Assembly (NCBI GenBank): GCA_015680685.1
Contig: MNCI01010461.1
Location: 578,011 to 628,701, forward strand
Direction: 5' to 3'
DNA: 50,691 bases
Source: Gnetum montanum
Taxonomy: Eukaryota; Streptophyta; Gnetopsida; Gnetales; Gnetaceae
Part shown: one piece after another, positions 11,043 to 22,016 of the stretch
Layout: the number at the start of each line of letters is the position of its first letter
Position numbering within the stretch: the stretch's first letter is position 1
The notes under the pieces: model-generated
What the model was told of the DNA's origin: nothing
Seen by the model: only the letters and a program-made list of their open reading frames with translations
Database searches by the model: none
Program-made: the position numbers and the translations under genes

Positions 11043-14000
11043 TTAAAACATCCATAAGTGGAATAAACAAAAATTCATCTTCAAAATTTAATCATCAAGG
11101 ACAACATCTTAGATTCTACAAAGAATCTTAATTAGCTCCTCAGTCATTTGGTGATGTTGATAAAAAAGAAGGTTGTTAGATGTCAATCTTAAAATTAGTT
11201 GTGGGGAAAAACACCTCCATGTAATGGCTTCAATGGTAGAGTATGTTTTCTTTATTTGTTTGTTCATGTGCTTTAATTCTAGTGAGTGTGTGTATTTTTT
11301 ATATGCCTAATTTTTTAAACTAACAATATATATTTCTTTGATGTCTTCATTCTTTGGATTTTGTATGCATTTTTAGCATATGGATCTATTAATTTTGATT
11401 TTTTATTTTTGGATGTCATTTTTTAATTTTTCTTTTTAAAATATTAATGATTAATGAATTTTAATTTTTATATTATTTTGGGTGCGTTTTGTGTGTTTAT
11501 GGAAAATCAATTAATATGCTTTATAAATGCTTGTTCTTAGAGCTAAATAGTGGACAAGTAATATTACAAATGCACACATAATGCAAATTTATCCATCCCA
11601 TTTCTTCTACCATTATCAATGAATCAAACATATATTCAGTAAGAAGCTAGATCATATGCCACAAGTGGGGAAGTTACTGCTATTGGATTCATGGAAGGAT
11701 CTCACTAGGCTAGACTTTAAGGTGTGAGCTCAAGAAGTCTTGTTGAGTGCTTGGTTGTGGTCTAAAAAAGGATGTACCATCAAGGGATCCTATGACCATT
11801 GGAATGGATCTTGATCGATGGGGTTGGAACATGTGTTTGTGGTTTCCTACCTAACCATAGTGGTCAAAGAAGGTTCGTGATTTCATGAACCTATGCTAGT
11901 CACATGGAACTCATGGGTATGTTGCTTGATTCATCAAATGCATGGTAGGAACTCCATGTAATAACATAGAATTATAAGCATCTCCAAAGGGCTGATTTTC
12001 CAAACGTAATGATCCTCTCCTCTTTTAAAAAAAATGAAATAAAAAAACAAAGAGAGAAGAAGAAAAGAAAAAATAAGAAAGAGAAAAATTAATAAGAAAA
12101 AAAATATATTTCAAAAATATATTTAGAAAAAAAAAGGAAAAAACAAAGGATAAGATAGTGAAGATATGAGTAACAAATGTTTTCTAGTAGTTTTGGCCCA
12201 CACATATTGGTAGCATTACCATTCCAAACTCAAGACCTTTTAGTTTTTCATAATTAATAAGAAGATGAGTTTTGTATATGTCCCTTAAATTGGTGGTTTA
12301 CCATCTAGGCAAGATGATTTGTCTATGATCAACTTGTTGGGTTACTAAAGAAAACCAAATAAGTGTAAGTCTACAATCATTAATCATTGCACTACACTAG
12401 CTCTAGTGGCTTTGAAGACCTAGAAGTCACTCTTGGAGGAAACTCTAATAAAGTTAAATGTTGCTTTCAATCAAGTCCCAATCCAAAGGTCAAAATATTA
12501 TTTGACCATGATGGGTACATTCATGTTTATTGCGCAACCAAAGGACAATGTGTGGATTTGATTATTTAGCACAACTACGTGGCTTGAAGAAAGGTTTCCA
12601 GTAACATCAAATTTAGAAACCTACCTTACATATGTGTAGAGAAGGAAGAAAACCAAACCAAATTTTTAGGCTTTTGGATGATTTTATAGCGGTTCATCCA
12701 ATCTAGCTTCACTAATAGTTAGGACATGGAATAATTAACACTAACATTGGAAGTGGTAGTGCTACTATGCATCTCTAAAAGGAGACTTGGAGGTCTATCC
12801 TCACTAGTTGGGCAAGTAGTAATAAAGGGAATGAGAAGAAGATTTCCTTATAAAGTGTGATAAATGTTCTCATGCTCCCATGAGCTAATTGAATTGTTGG
12901 TTGGGACCCGATAATATTGTATTTCCCTTCTCCTTTCTAGTCCATTCAAATATTCCATTTTATTCTTGTTAGTACTTCTCTAGTTCATCGTTGTGCATGC
13001 AAGATGTTGACCAAGGTAAAGTAGGGGATGAGATTTGGCCATCCAAAGGATGGACTCACATTTAATGTTGATGTCCTACTAATTTTTGGGAATCCATAAG
13101 TATCTTACCAACAAGATTCATAAGGGCAAGAAGGGCAAGAGCCTAGTATGATGAAGATCCACTTACAAATTTTTGATGGCTCAACATTATGAGCAAGTGA
13201 GCTTGATGCTAAATTTTTTACTGGATGCTTAATTGATTTATAACTTTAAATTGAAATATGTGTTTAAATTTAATCTTTTATGGTCCTCTACATTTCTTTC
13301 TTTTCCCCTTTCTAATACTTTGATGATGGGATTTTATGATTTTCCAAGTTTTTTCTTTATTGTAGCATTATGCTATGTGATTATATCATTTAAATTTTTT
13401 TCCATGGTATTTGGATGTTTGGGCAAATTTTCATTTTAATTCTATTTTTCATTATTATTTTTATTTTATTTGAAGTTTTTAAATGTTTTCTATTTGATCT
13501 TCCTTTATTGAATTTAATTTTACCTTGTTTTGATATATTTTAATTTTTATACTTTATTTAGTTATTTATATTTTGTTTTAATTTGTTTCTATTTTTATAT
13601 TTTTATATTTTGATTTTTTAGATTTTTTGTTCAAGAANATTGATTTTTATCATTCTCATTTTTTTTTTCATTTTCTTTTCATTTTTGTTTTTTTTTTCTT
13701 TTCATTTTTGTTTTTTTTTTCTTTTCATTTTTGTTGTTTTTTTTGTTGTGCCCTTGTTGATAGTGTTTTGTACCTTAATCGTGCAGAGGAACAAAATCAG
13801 GTATGCTTTAAAAAAAAAAAATCATGTTTTGCATACCTACATGTGTTGGAACCTTAACTATGATGATGTTTCACATGTTATCCTTGGGTTTTATGCTTAT
13901 CATCATTCTTGCTAGCAATTTTTTGCAATGGATGTATAGAATCTAAAGGAACTTATATGAGTTTTCAGCATTTTTCATAGCAAATCAAGTTCCAACAATT

Positions 14001-14509
14001 GTGTTACATGCATCAAAGGTTATGACTAGATGAATTTGATGAATCTTAAGCCTCCATGGTGGAACAAGTTAAAAGATAAAGAACACTCAAACCACCAGTT
14101 AAACCTAATGTAGTTGAATTTTTGTAACCAAGGAGATTTGAAGGTCACAAATCTCATTTCTGAAATACCAAGTCAGGGACATGCACAACAACAACCATGC
14201 CAAATGATCTATTGGTAGATCTCATTGATTTAGGGGATGTCTACAAGAAGGTTGAAACTCATGCAACATAATCTCATCAAAGCAAATTGATGTCATGATC
14301 AATCCAAACTAGAGAGTAAGTAATCACATTGGGCACAATTGTAGGAGTAAGGACTAATGTGAGATCAAAGTAGAATTTGTCAAGTAAGAATGATGAGCTT
14401 AAAGGAGCAATCCTAAAGACATCTAGCATAACCCTAATACACATCAAGCATGCTTGGGGTTGTTTCACCATAACCACCACCTCCTAGTACTTCTGCTTAT
14501 GATGCCAAC
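11043..14509. other. AT-rich unclassified DNA
   Basis: No gene or mobile element could be supported in this 3.5 kb. Short open frames (for example 12387-12569 and 13233-13439) show no recognisable domain. There are A-rich tracts near 12030-12140 and a pyrimidine-rich minisatellite at 13640-13760. It may be an old retroelement eroded past recognition. Confidence 0.4.
13640..13760 (+). repeat. T-rich minisatellite
   Basis: Three consecutive copies of a roughly 25-base unit of the form CTTTTCATTTTTG plus a T tract, followed by decayed copies. The Phe-rich frames across it are artefacts. One N lies at about 13638 at its left edge, where assembly is likely uncertain. Confidence 0.8.
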
Positions 14510-15482
14510 TGATGAGATGCGATATCGTATGGGCTGCGATATCGCATCCCATGCGATATCGCGTCGTCCCCTGCGATATCGCGTCGTCCCCTGCAATATC
14601 ATGTACACAATATCGCGGTCCGTTGCCAAATCTATAAATAAGAGAAGACACTCCCCTCATTTCCCATCCTAGGCTTAAAGTAGGAAAACTCTGGTAGTTT
14701 GATCACTCCAGAGATAGAATATTTTCCATGTGCCCATAGTAGGAGTCCCCAAGTGAACGAATCTTTATTTGAGCAACTTTGTACCTGAACACGAGTTGTG
14801 TACGGTAATAAAGATGAGCTTTGTGGATAAACCTTGCAGTGCATGGAATAGGATTTATTACATGTTATTTATTACCTACATTAGCATGGCATGAGTACGA
14901 CTTGATTACGAGCATTGACGAATGTGTACGGCTAATCAAGGAATCGGCTACTCATCGCGATTAGTCTCTCTTCCCCTCAACTCCTAGAACATGGGATGAG
15001 TATGACTTGATTACGAGCATCTATGGGTGTGTACGACTAGTCAAGGAATCGGCTACTCAACAAGTTTAGGCTAGTTAAGTGCCTCAGTATGACCACTTCG
15101 AGCACGTGCGTTACGTGTGGTGATCCCAGTAATGATTAGCGTTTGGTAGCCACAGTTGCATATTTCAGGGTGTGTACGGTAAGTGGGAACGGATGCTGAC
15201 GCTAGTTAATTTAGAATTAGGTCCTTAGTTAGAGTTAGTTAGTTCTCTCAACCCTTCACCCTTTAGCATAGGAGAAAAACATTAAAGACCATAAAAATCA
15301 TATACCTCGAACTTACTTAACCATACACTGTGACAACAACAAGTAAGTTTGGGAAGACAACGAATGATTAACCCCAAGTGTTCCATGGGGCATTTAGGCA
15401 TGTAGTCTGCGGAGTTCGACTGGATAGCTCATGCTACACTCGTTTCGTATGGTTGAGTGTAGGGGTACCTTGCCACTCATCA
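14510..15482 (+). mobile_element. Solo LTR B (subfamily 1)
   Basis: A complete LTR from TGATGAG to CTCATCA with no internal region on either side. Flanks are CCAAC before and CCAAG after, a 5-base target duplication with one mismatch. This is the signature of a solo LTR left by recombination between the two LTRs of a once complete element. U3 carries six GATATC-like units, then TATAAATA at 14633-14640. The U5 half carries repeated TGAGTA-GACTTGATTA and GTGTACG-CTAATCAAGG segments. Confidence 0.85.
14514..14640 (+). promoter_or_regulatory. U3 palindrome array and TATA box of LTR B
   Basis: Four close copies of GCGATATCG and two variants (CAATATC) lie about 18-20 bases apart directly upstream of TATAAATA. 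The core GATATC is its own reverse complement, so each unit is a symmetric site. The position is that of an enhancer/promoter; the binding protein is unknown. Confidence 0.65.
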
Positions 15483-15599
15483 CCAAGTCTATGTTTTATC
15501 TTATGTCATCTTGTTGTAACACCTATGTGCCAACCATAAGTCAAGTTATGCCTAGTATAATTTTTACTATTGTAAGCTAAAAAACTAGCTTAATTGAAT

Positions 15600-16610
15600 C
15601 ATGAGGAAATGATGAAACATTTGATGGCAATTTTGTTTCTCCATATAAACTTGGATCCATGAAATTATTTGTGTGCATTTAAACCTATAGTTTGGGTTTT
15701 GTTTTAGTATGTGGTGATACATCATTGGTGTTGCCTCACCTCATTCGCTACCTCACATGATGTTGCTGCTTCATTGCTTTTGTTACACATGCAAAAACTA
15801 TAAATGTCCAAAGAAAAAAGCTAAAGGGGGATTTATTTTTTAAAAAATTTTCTTTTGCATTTTTATGATAATTTTTCCTCCTCGCTTGCATAAGTGTGCC
15901 ATTTATTTTCCTTTGTATTTGAGTCATCATTTCATCATGCAATGAGACTCTCTTAGAGTACTATCATGCTTTCGCATCATAAAATCTTTTGATCAACACA
16001 GAGTGAATGTTTGCGTAATGACTAAAGATCAATTTGATTTTCTTAGAATTTATAATTTTATTTTATTGAATCTTGATGATAATATCTCATTAATATATTT
16101 TAAAAATTATAATTAAATTAATTATTTTAGATAAGTTAGCATAGTTGTGTGGAGCTTTGTAGTGATTCTACCTAGCTCAAGGAGGCCATACCTATATGGA
16201 ATGATGTTAGATTATCAAGGGTGGATCTAAGGAGATTTTATTACTTTGTGTGTTCATGCCATGCCTATCCCCAAAGAGATTGTGATGTGAAAATATGTTT
16301 AATTTGTTTTGTATGTATGAATGTTGCACCTATCTCATAATGGAGAAGTTTTAATTATTATTTTATTATTTATATTTATAAAATACATAAAATTTATTAA
16401 AAATTTCATTTCTCGACTATGGCAATAGGGGTTTTCTCACTTGTATTAAATGCACCATAGCATTTTTATTTATTAAATGCAATAATATACACAAGTAAAC
16501 ATTGCAATTCACACTTCTATTGTCTTTGGTATTTACAACCAATTTACTATGCATATTGTTAATAGATCTCTTATGGTCTTGGCCAAGGGCCCCTATCACT
16601 AAACATTGGG
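15600..16610 (+). repeat. Dispersed repeat L, copy 1
   Basis: Aligns by eye with 39925-41045, including ATGAAATTATTTGTGTGCAT, ATGTTGCACC-like and CAATAATATACACAAGTAAAC segments. No coding capacity or clear ends were recognised. The two copies differ in a CTACCTCA-rich segment that is expanded in copy 2. Confidence 0.6.
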
Positions 16611-17482
16611 ACAGAAATTATTCCAATATCCATTCACTCTAATACTAGTAATAGAATTATGTGGCTATAGAGAACCTAGAGTATTTGAGAGAAGGAATAT
16701 ATGCCCTTGAAAAAAATAGAGAAAGTCTATTTTAAGATCAAGGCTGATCACATCTTTTCCATGATATACTTAAATAGAATCTCATCTTTCATAGGCCATG
16801 GCTATGTAATCCTAAGTTGGTGATACTTGGTAAATTTGGCTCTTCTACTCTTCCTCAATATTAAGTGAAAATTCTAAGAAAATTGATATGGGAAGAAAAA
16901 CTCGGTGTTCTCATACCTGATCTAAAAGTTATGTAAGTGAGCATGGATCGTAGTATACATAAATGACATTGTTAGATGGATCTAAAATGCTTCATGATTT
17001 TAGATCATGAAAGTTATGCTAGTGTGTAAGGACCAAGAGGTATTTCCACTTCCAAACATTGAGGCTACACCAATGAGCACATTTGCAATAGCCAAAACAT
17101 CAACTTTGAAAACAACTATTCTAGCAACAAGGACCATAGTTGTTGGACTTCATACAATGTGAATTAGCATTGTAAGCACTAGTACTCAAGTACTTGTAGA
17201 GTTTATCATCTTGCAATAAGTCATTTGCAAGGGTTGTCACAAGTTGTAAGTTGGGGCCACAAGACTTAGCAAACATGTTCAATGTCATTAGGGAAGGGAT
17301 GACTAGATATAGATCTTTGAAACTACAATCATATTTCAAGTCACTTTGAAATTTGGCAAGGATGTGACCATTATCTTGATGCTCCATGAAGAATAGGAAG
17401 GATTTGCAAAGTTGCTCATTGATCACATTAGTATAACACTGAACTTCTTTATGGCATAGATTCTGATTTCATTATCATTGAA
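16611..17482. other. No feature recognised
   Basis: AT-rich sequence. The minus-strand open frame at 17121-17426 (101 codons) has no recognisable domain and is not supported as a gene. Confidence 0.4.
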
Positions 17483-18125
17483 GACATTGAAATCTCTATA
17501 GGGATGGGAATCAAAGTAGAGGGGAGCATCATCAAAGCTTAGCATAAAGATCAATTGGAAAAATTTATACAATCAAGGTAAACAATTGAGAGCATACTCA
17601 ACATTCTTGAAGATGTCACTACTCTACAGTCTAAGCTGATTGGAACTAAGAAAACACTAGTGCTATCTGAAGACCAATTGTAGAAAGCCAAACTAGATAA
17701 AAAATTACAAGATGAAGTGGCCCAACTTTATGGTAAGCTTAATAACCCCATGTGATCTATTTCTCTTGAGAAACTTGGCTAGTTTCATGTTGGTGAGACT
17801 AAATACTTGATGGCCAAGCAATAGAAAGACTGAGTGGAAGGAGGAAAATTCAACATGGAATGCATCTCAATTAGATGCAAAACATAGATTGGAAAACAAA
17901 ATTGTCATGTTGCAAGATGAGAGTAAAGACATGATAGTAGAAAACTAAAGATGGACTCAATTGGAAAAAGAAAAGGAACAAATGAAAGCAAGCTTAATCC
18001 ATCATTAGGAATAATAGGTCAAGGTAAATTTGGAGATAAAGTTAGCTAGGGAGAACCATAACCTATCAATGGAAGAGGTTTGAGTGATTTAGTAGAGGTT
18101 CATGATCGAAATTGAAGTATAGTAA
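17483..18125 (+). pseudogene. Fossil coding sequence, coiled-coil-like
   Basis: The plus-strand translation is strongly Glu/Lys/Gln/Leu-rich and reads as protein through many stops and at least one frameshift: D-Q-L-E-K-F, L-E-D-V-T-T-L-Q-S-K-L, K-L-Q-D-E-V-A-Q-L-Y-G-K-L, then after a shift L-E-K-E-K-E-Q-M-K-A-S-L and L-E-I-K-L-A-R-E-N-H. Leu spacing suggests a coiled coil. No family was recognised. It could be part of a retroelement Gag or of a host coiled-coil protein. It lies just left of the minisatellite that hosts element C. Confidence 0.4.
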
Positions 18126-18514
18126 AATGAAGCTACAACATAAGAGATTTTTAAGATATACTACTAGTAAGGATCCCACATCAACATTTCAAGATTCCCT
18201 TAGAAACTCAAGATTAAAGAGTTAAAGGAAATAAGCATAATTAAGAAAAGAAACTTTCTTTATTTCATCCTAAAATTCAAAGTATAGTGTTGGAAACAAA
18301 AACCTTCAAACAACTTCTAAAGATTATAATTATTGAAGGTAAGTATACAAAACAATGGCTCCATAAGAAAGAGACTCTCCCACTCCTTTATAGCTCTCTC
18401 ACACTTCCATGATAAGGAAAAATGTAGGGCATTGACATTAGAGACCTTCTCTAGTTTTTATAACCTCATGGAAATCTTTGGGCTTTCTTTTGACACATGT
18501 ATCTTTATTAAAAT
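18126..18514. other. No feature recognised
   Basis: Unique-looking AT-rich sequence. The 61-codon frame at 18333-18518 has no recognisable domain. Confidence 0.35.
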
Positions 18515-18555
18515 TTGACTTTTTGTAGACTATGAGCTATTGTGACTAGCATGAG
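18515..18555 (+). repeat. Left part of a degenerate minisatellite split by element C
   Basis: Contains TAGACTATGAGC and ACTAGCATGAG, segments that recur in altered form at 25547-25860 on the other side of element C. Confidence 0.45.
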
Positions 18556-19431
18556 TGATGAATCATGGTCTGTGAGGCCCTGATATTGGGTATACAATAT
18601 TGAGTATGTGATATCGAGTATGCGGTATTGCAGGCTTGGAAATGATGTTGGATATTCGATATCACTGATCTCGTGTTATCCTATAAATAAAAGATTGAGG
18701 CACATAGTAGAAGAAGTCTTGGAAGGGAAAGTATTTAGTCAGTTTTTAGTTTTCAATTCTTATAGTTAGTTTTAGTGTTCTTTCCAAGTGCATGCTCGCA
18801 GTGTGATGCTTGTAATTGTATGAAACCTTTGTTCAAGTGTGACGTACTTGGACACACATATGATTGGCAATAAAGATCAAGATTACTCCATTGTTATAGC
18901 ATTCACTTAGCTTTTTATTGTTGGTTATTTATTGTTGTTTTCTTAGTTAATATTTCTTTTATCATCATTTACTATTCCTGTTGTTAATGTGGAATGAGTA
19001 TGCCTTAATCACAAACATTCAATTGTAACTACGTGGTAACCCAGTAGCGTATCAAGTAGTGCTTCGAGTGATGTGCACTTGGTAATCCCAGAAGTAGTAC
19101 ACGAAGTCCAAGATGTATACAAATGATTAGGGATGAATGTCCATCGCACTTGGGCTAGCTTATATCTTATTTCCTATTGCCCTTTAGCTTAATTAAGTTA
19201 TCTCTTATTGTCCTTAGGTGTAACATAGTATTAGGGATCACATCATACACCTCACTTTGGACTAAATCATAAGTGACAAAGCAAATACTAGTCCAAGTGG
19301 GAAGATAGTGAATTACAATCAATGTATAATTGTCTAGGTGCCACAACCCATCCATCCATGGAGTTCGACTAGATCCTGTGTACATGCTTGTATTCATATG
19401 GTTGAGCGTAGGGGTACCTTGTCGCTCATCA
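18556..19431 (+). repeat. Element C 5' LTR
   Basis: TGATGAA to CTCATCA. U3 carries GATATT/GATATC-like units (GATATTGGG, GTGATATCGAG, GGATATTCGATATC), then TATAAATA at 18682-18689. Related to the LTRs of A, B, D and E, but the U3 units differ. Confidence 0.9.
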
Positions 19432-19432
19432 T

Positions 19433-19451
19433 TGGCGCCATTGCCAAGGAT
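19433..19451 (+). promoter_or_regulatory. Element C primer-binding site (tRNA-Asp type)
   Basis: TGGCGCCATTGCCAAGGAT matches the tRNA-Asp complement at 16 of 19 positions, the best match among the elements in this window. Confidence 0.8.
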
Positions 19452-19565
19452 GGTGCTAGTTATCTAGATTAGTTATATCATACAAGATCATTGTAATAGG
19501 GTATTAATGATATATCTTTCAGACAAAGAAATTAAATTCAATTAAGTCACATACAATTCATGAAA

Positions 19566-22016
19566 ATGTCTCTTTCACAAGATAGTGATAAGACAACTTC
19601 AAGTGAGGCAATTCATTAAAGAACCAATGAAATTTATGATGAAGAAGAAGTTTGGAGTACTTAATATTATGCAGGAGTTTCATATGTTCATAGAAACCCC
19701 AATGATACTCAAGGACTTTTGTCATCCAACTTAGACACCTTGAGTGAAGATGGGACATCGCCTAGAATAAGGGGGCCCATAAGGCCTACAACCTTCTTAG
19801 TGGGTAGCAAGAGTACATCAGGGGATGATTGGAAGACTTACAAAAGTCATGATGAGTCTTTCAGTTCCCTCTCTTTCTATGCTCTTTCAATGTCAAGTTA
19901 TGACACAGATGACTATTCCTTAAGGGGTTGGCGTAGAAATAAAAATTGAACCCATGGGAAAAATTAGAAATGCGAACATGAACATAGAAAGCATTATCCC
20001 AACTCATGAACTCACAACCTATTTAGTGATGATGAATCCCTACTAGCCACTAAGAGTCTAATGCATATAACAGAGGCCATTTAGATATCCCACAGGCATC
20101 ACAAGGAAAGTTGTCTACCTAGGCTTGATTTAAACAACTTTCCTAAGTTCTCAGGAGGCTATGATGTAGATTTTCAACATCATTTACAAGCCTTCTATGA
20201 TTCTTGTATATGACACAACATTGAAATGGGTGGCAAAGGCTTAAGCTCTTTCCTATGACACTCGTTGGCCAAGCTAAAGTGTGGCACAAGTCTTTAAAAC
20301 AGAATTCAATTTGCCATTGACCTATAATGGTAAACCTCTTCAATGAAAGATATCAGGCCTATGCAAGAGTATCAGCCTTGAGGGGACAAATCTAAGAGTG
20401 GAAACAAGGATAATGTGAACCATTGGACATGGCCTTAGAAAGATATTACTCTTTGTTCAACAAATTCCCAGGCCATGGGTTCTCTGAGGAACGGCTAACA
20501 TCATGGATGGGCTTTGTAATGAAACAAGGCACACCCTAGGGATGTATGCCCTAGGTCAACTATTTGAACTATGAACCCATCAATTCCAAGAGCTTCTTAA
20601 GTAGGTAGCACAAGAATAAGGATAAATAGCCAAATGGGAGAATGTTATAAAAATCTCAATAGGACCAAACTCTTGAAATAACAAAGGTCCATAATGATGA
20701 AGAAGAGAAATCAACTCATCTCGAGGAGGTGAAATCATCCCTACCTTTGCCAATACTGAAATCACTAGATGAAATTGAGGTAAAGATTAACAAGATGATG
20801 GAGTGGGTACATGAAAAATGTGGAGAATATGAAGACATTATTAGAGGGAGACCCACACAAGATAACTTTGATGACCAAAACAAACAAAGGATATCAAACC
20901 TAGAAACAGGATAGAACACCATTAGATAATCAGAAAGAAGGGCTGAAGAAAATGAGGATAGGGGCTCAACCACAAATCATAAGTATCAATGCGATGTTTT
21001 CCTGTATGATCATCCAAAAGGCCAATGCCAAATCTTGTCACATCTACATAAGCATTGGGGAAGAATGTTACATCTAGATTTCTTATAGAAGTACATGGTT
21101 GGACACATCCTTGTCCCACAACTTTATGAACAATTCCACAACTCATTGTACTATTTGTGGGAAAATTCTTACTGGCCCCAGTACTATGCTCAACCATAGT
21201 GGAAAAATCCTCAATCTTGGGGAAGACCATCACCAAACTAGCCACACCCTTTGTATCACCCCAAACTAAGTGCTTATTATGTTCAACACCTTGTTTCTCC
21301 AACTAGATCAACATCCTCTACTTCACCTCATTGTTATCACTCTCCTGAGTAACATCAACCCATGTCCTCTCCTATGAGATCACCACCTCATGTTCCTTAC
21401 ACTCCTTCTTACTCTCAATATTCTCATCCTTCACCTCCTACATCGCCACGAGTTGTACTGGAAGGTTTTGTACCATAGCACTAACTAATGAACATTACTT
21501 GTGCTACTATTGTCAATAGCAATGGGAGTTCTTCACAACATCAAAAGCATCCTTTCTTTAGGCATGGCTATAAAAAAGAGACAATACAATTTTGAAACCA
21601 CTGCATCCTCCAACTCAGCATAAGCCCAACAAAGTGATGCACCTTCTTCTTCAAACTTAACACCTCCTATTACCTTATCTAGGCCACCAATTAATACTCT
21701 AACAGCCATGCAACCCAATGAATATAATAACGTGAGGAGACATATCGATCCTTGCATACCATCTTATGGTCATAGGTGCCATAGTAGCTTAGCTTCTTAT
21801 CACATGATCACATCTTATAATTTCCCCCACTATGCCTACTTTAATCAAGTGTGTGAACCCCAATTTGGTTATGTTCCTACCACTACACCAAAAGACACTC
21901 AGTGGTTTGGATATGACCAAACCCTAATATTTTCAACATGCATGGATCCTAACTTTCCATTTATTAATTCTCACCATGATCAAAGGTTTAGTTATGGGGG
22001 ATACCTCCCATTCTAA
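19566..22016 (+). pseudogene. Element C gag (no protease)
   Basis: Starts at ATG 19566 (M-S-L-S-Q), about 115 bases after the PBS, and ends with F-S-Y-G-G-Y-L-P-F and a stop at 22016. In order: an acidic N-terminal domain with E-V-W-S-T, about 90 residues absent from element G, a D-D-E-S-L-L-A-T-K-S-L motif, L-D-L-N-N-F-P-K-F-S-G-G-Y-D, the Gag capsid core (K-L-F-P-T-L-G-Q-A-K-V-W type, then R-Y-Y, G-H-G-F), a YDHPKG Cys/His motif at 20990-21055, a Pro/Ser/Tyr/His-rich stretch and a conserved C-terminal domain (P-C-I-P-S-Y-G, W-F-G-Y-D-Q, C-M-D-P). Many stops and at least two compensating frameshifts. Where A and D have a retropepsin, this protein has the other C-terminal domain. Confidence 0.75.

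Noticed and set aside
12387-12569. 60-codon plus-strand frame that reads somewhat like protein
   Set aside because: Short, isolated, no recognisable motif and no second copy in the window.
13627-13915. Phe-rich open frames of 76 and 91 codons
   Set aside because: They come from a T-rich minisatellite and have no protein-like composition outside it.
14510-15482. LTR B as one end of a larger element with the region to 18555
   Set aside because: No PBS follows it and no polypurine tract precedes it. The near-matching flanks CCAAC/CCAAG fit a solo LTR better.
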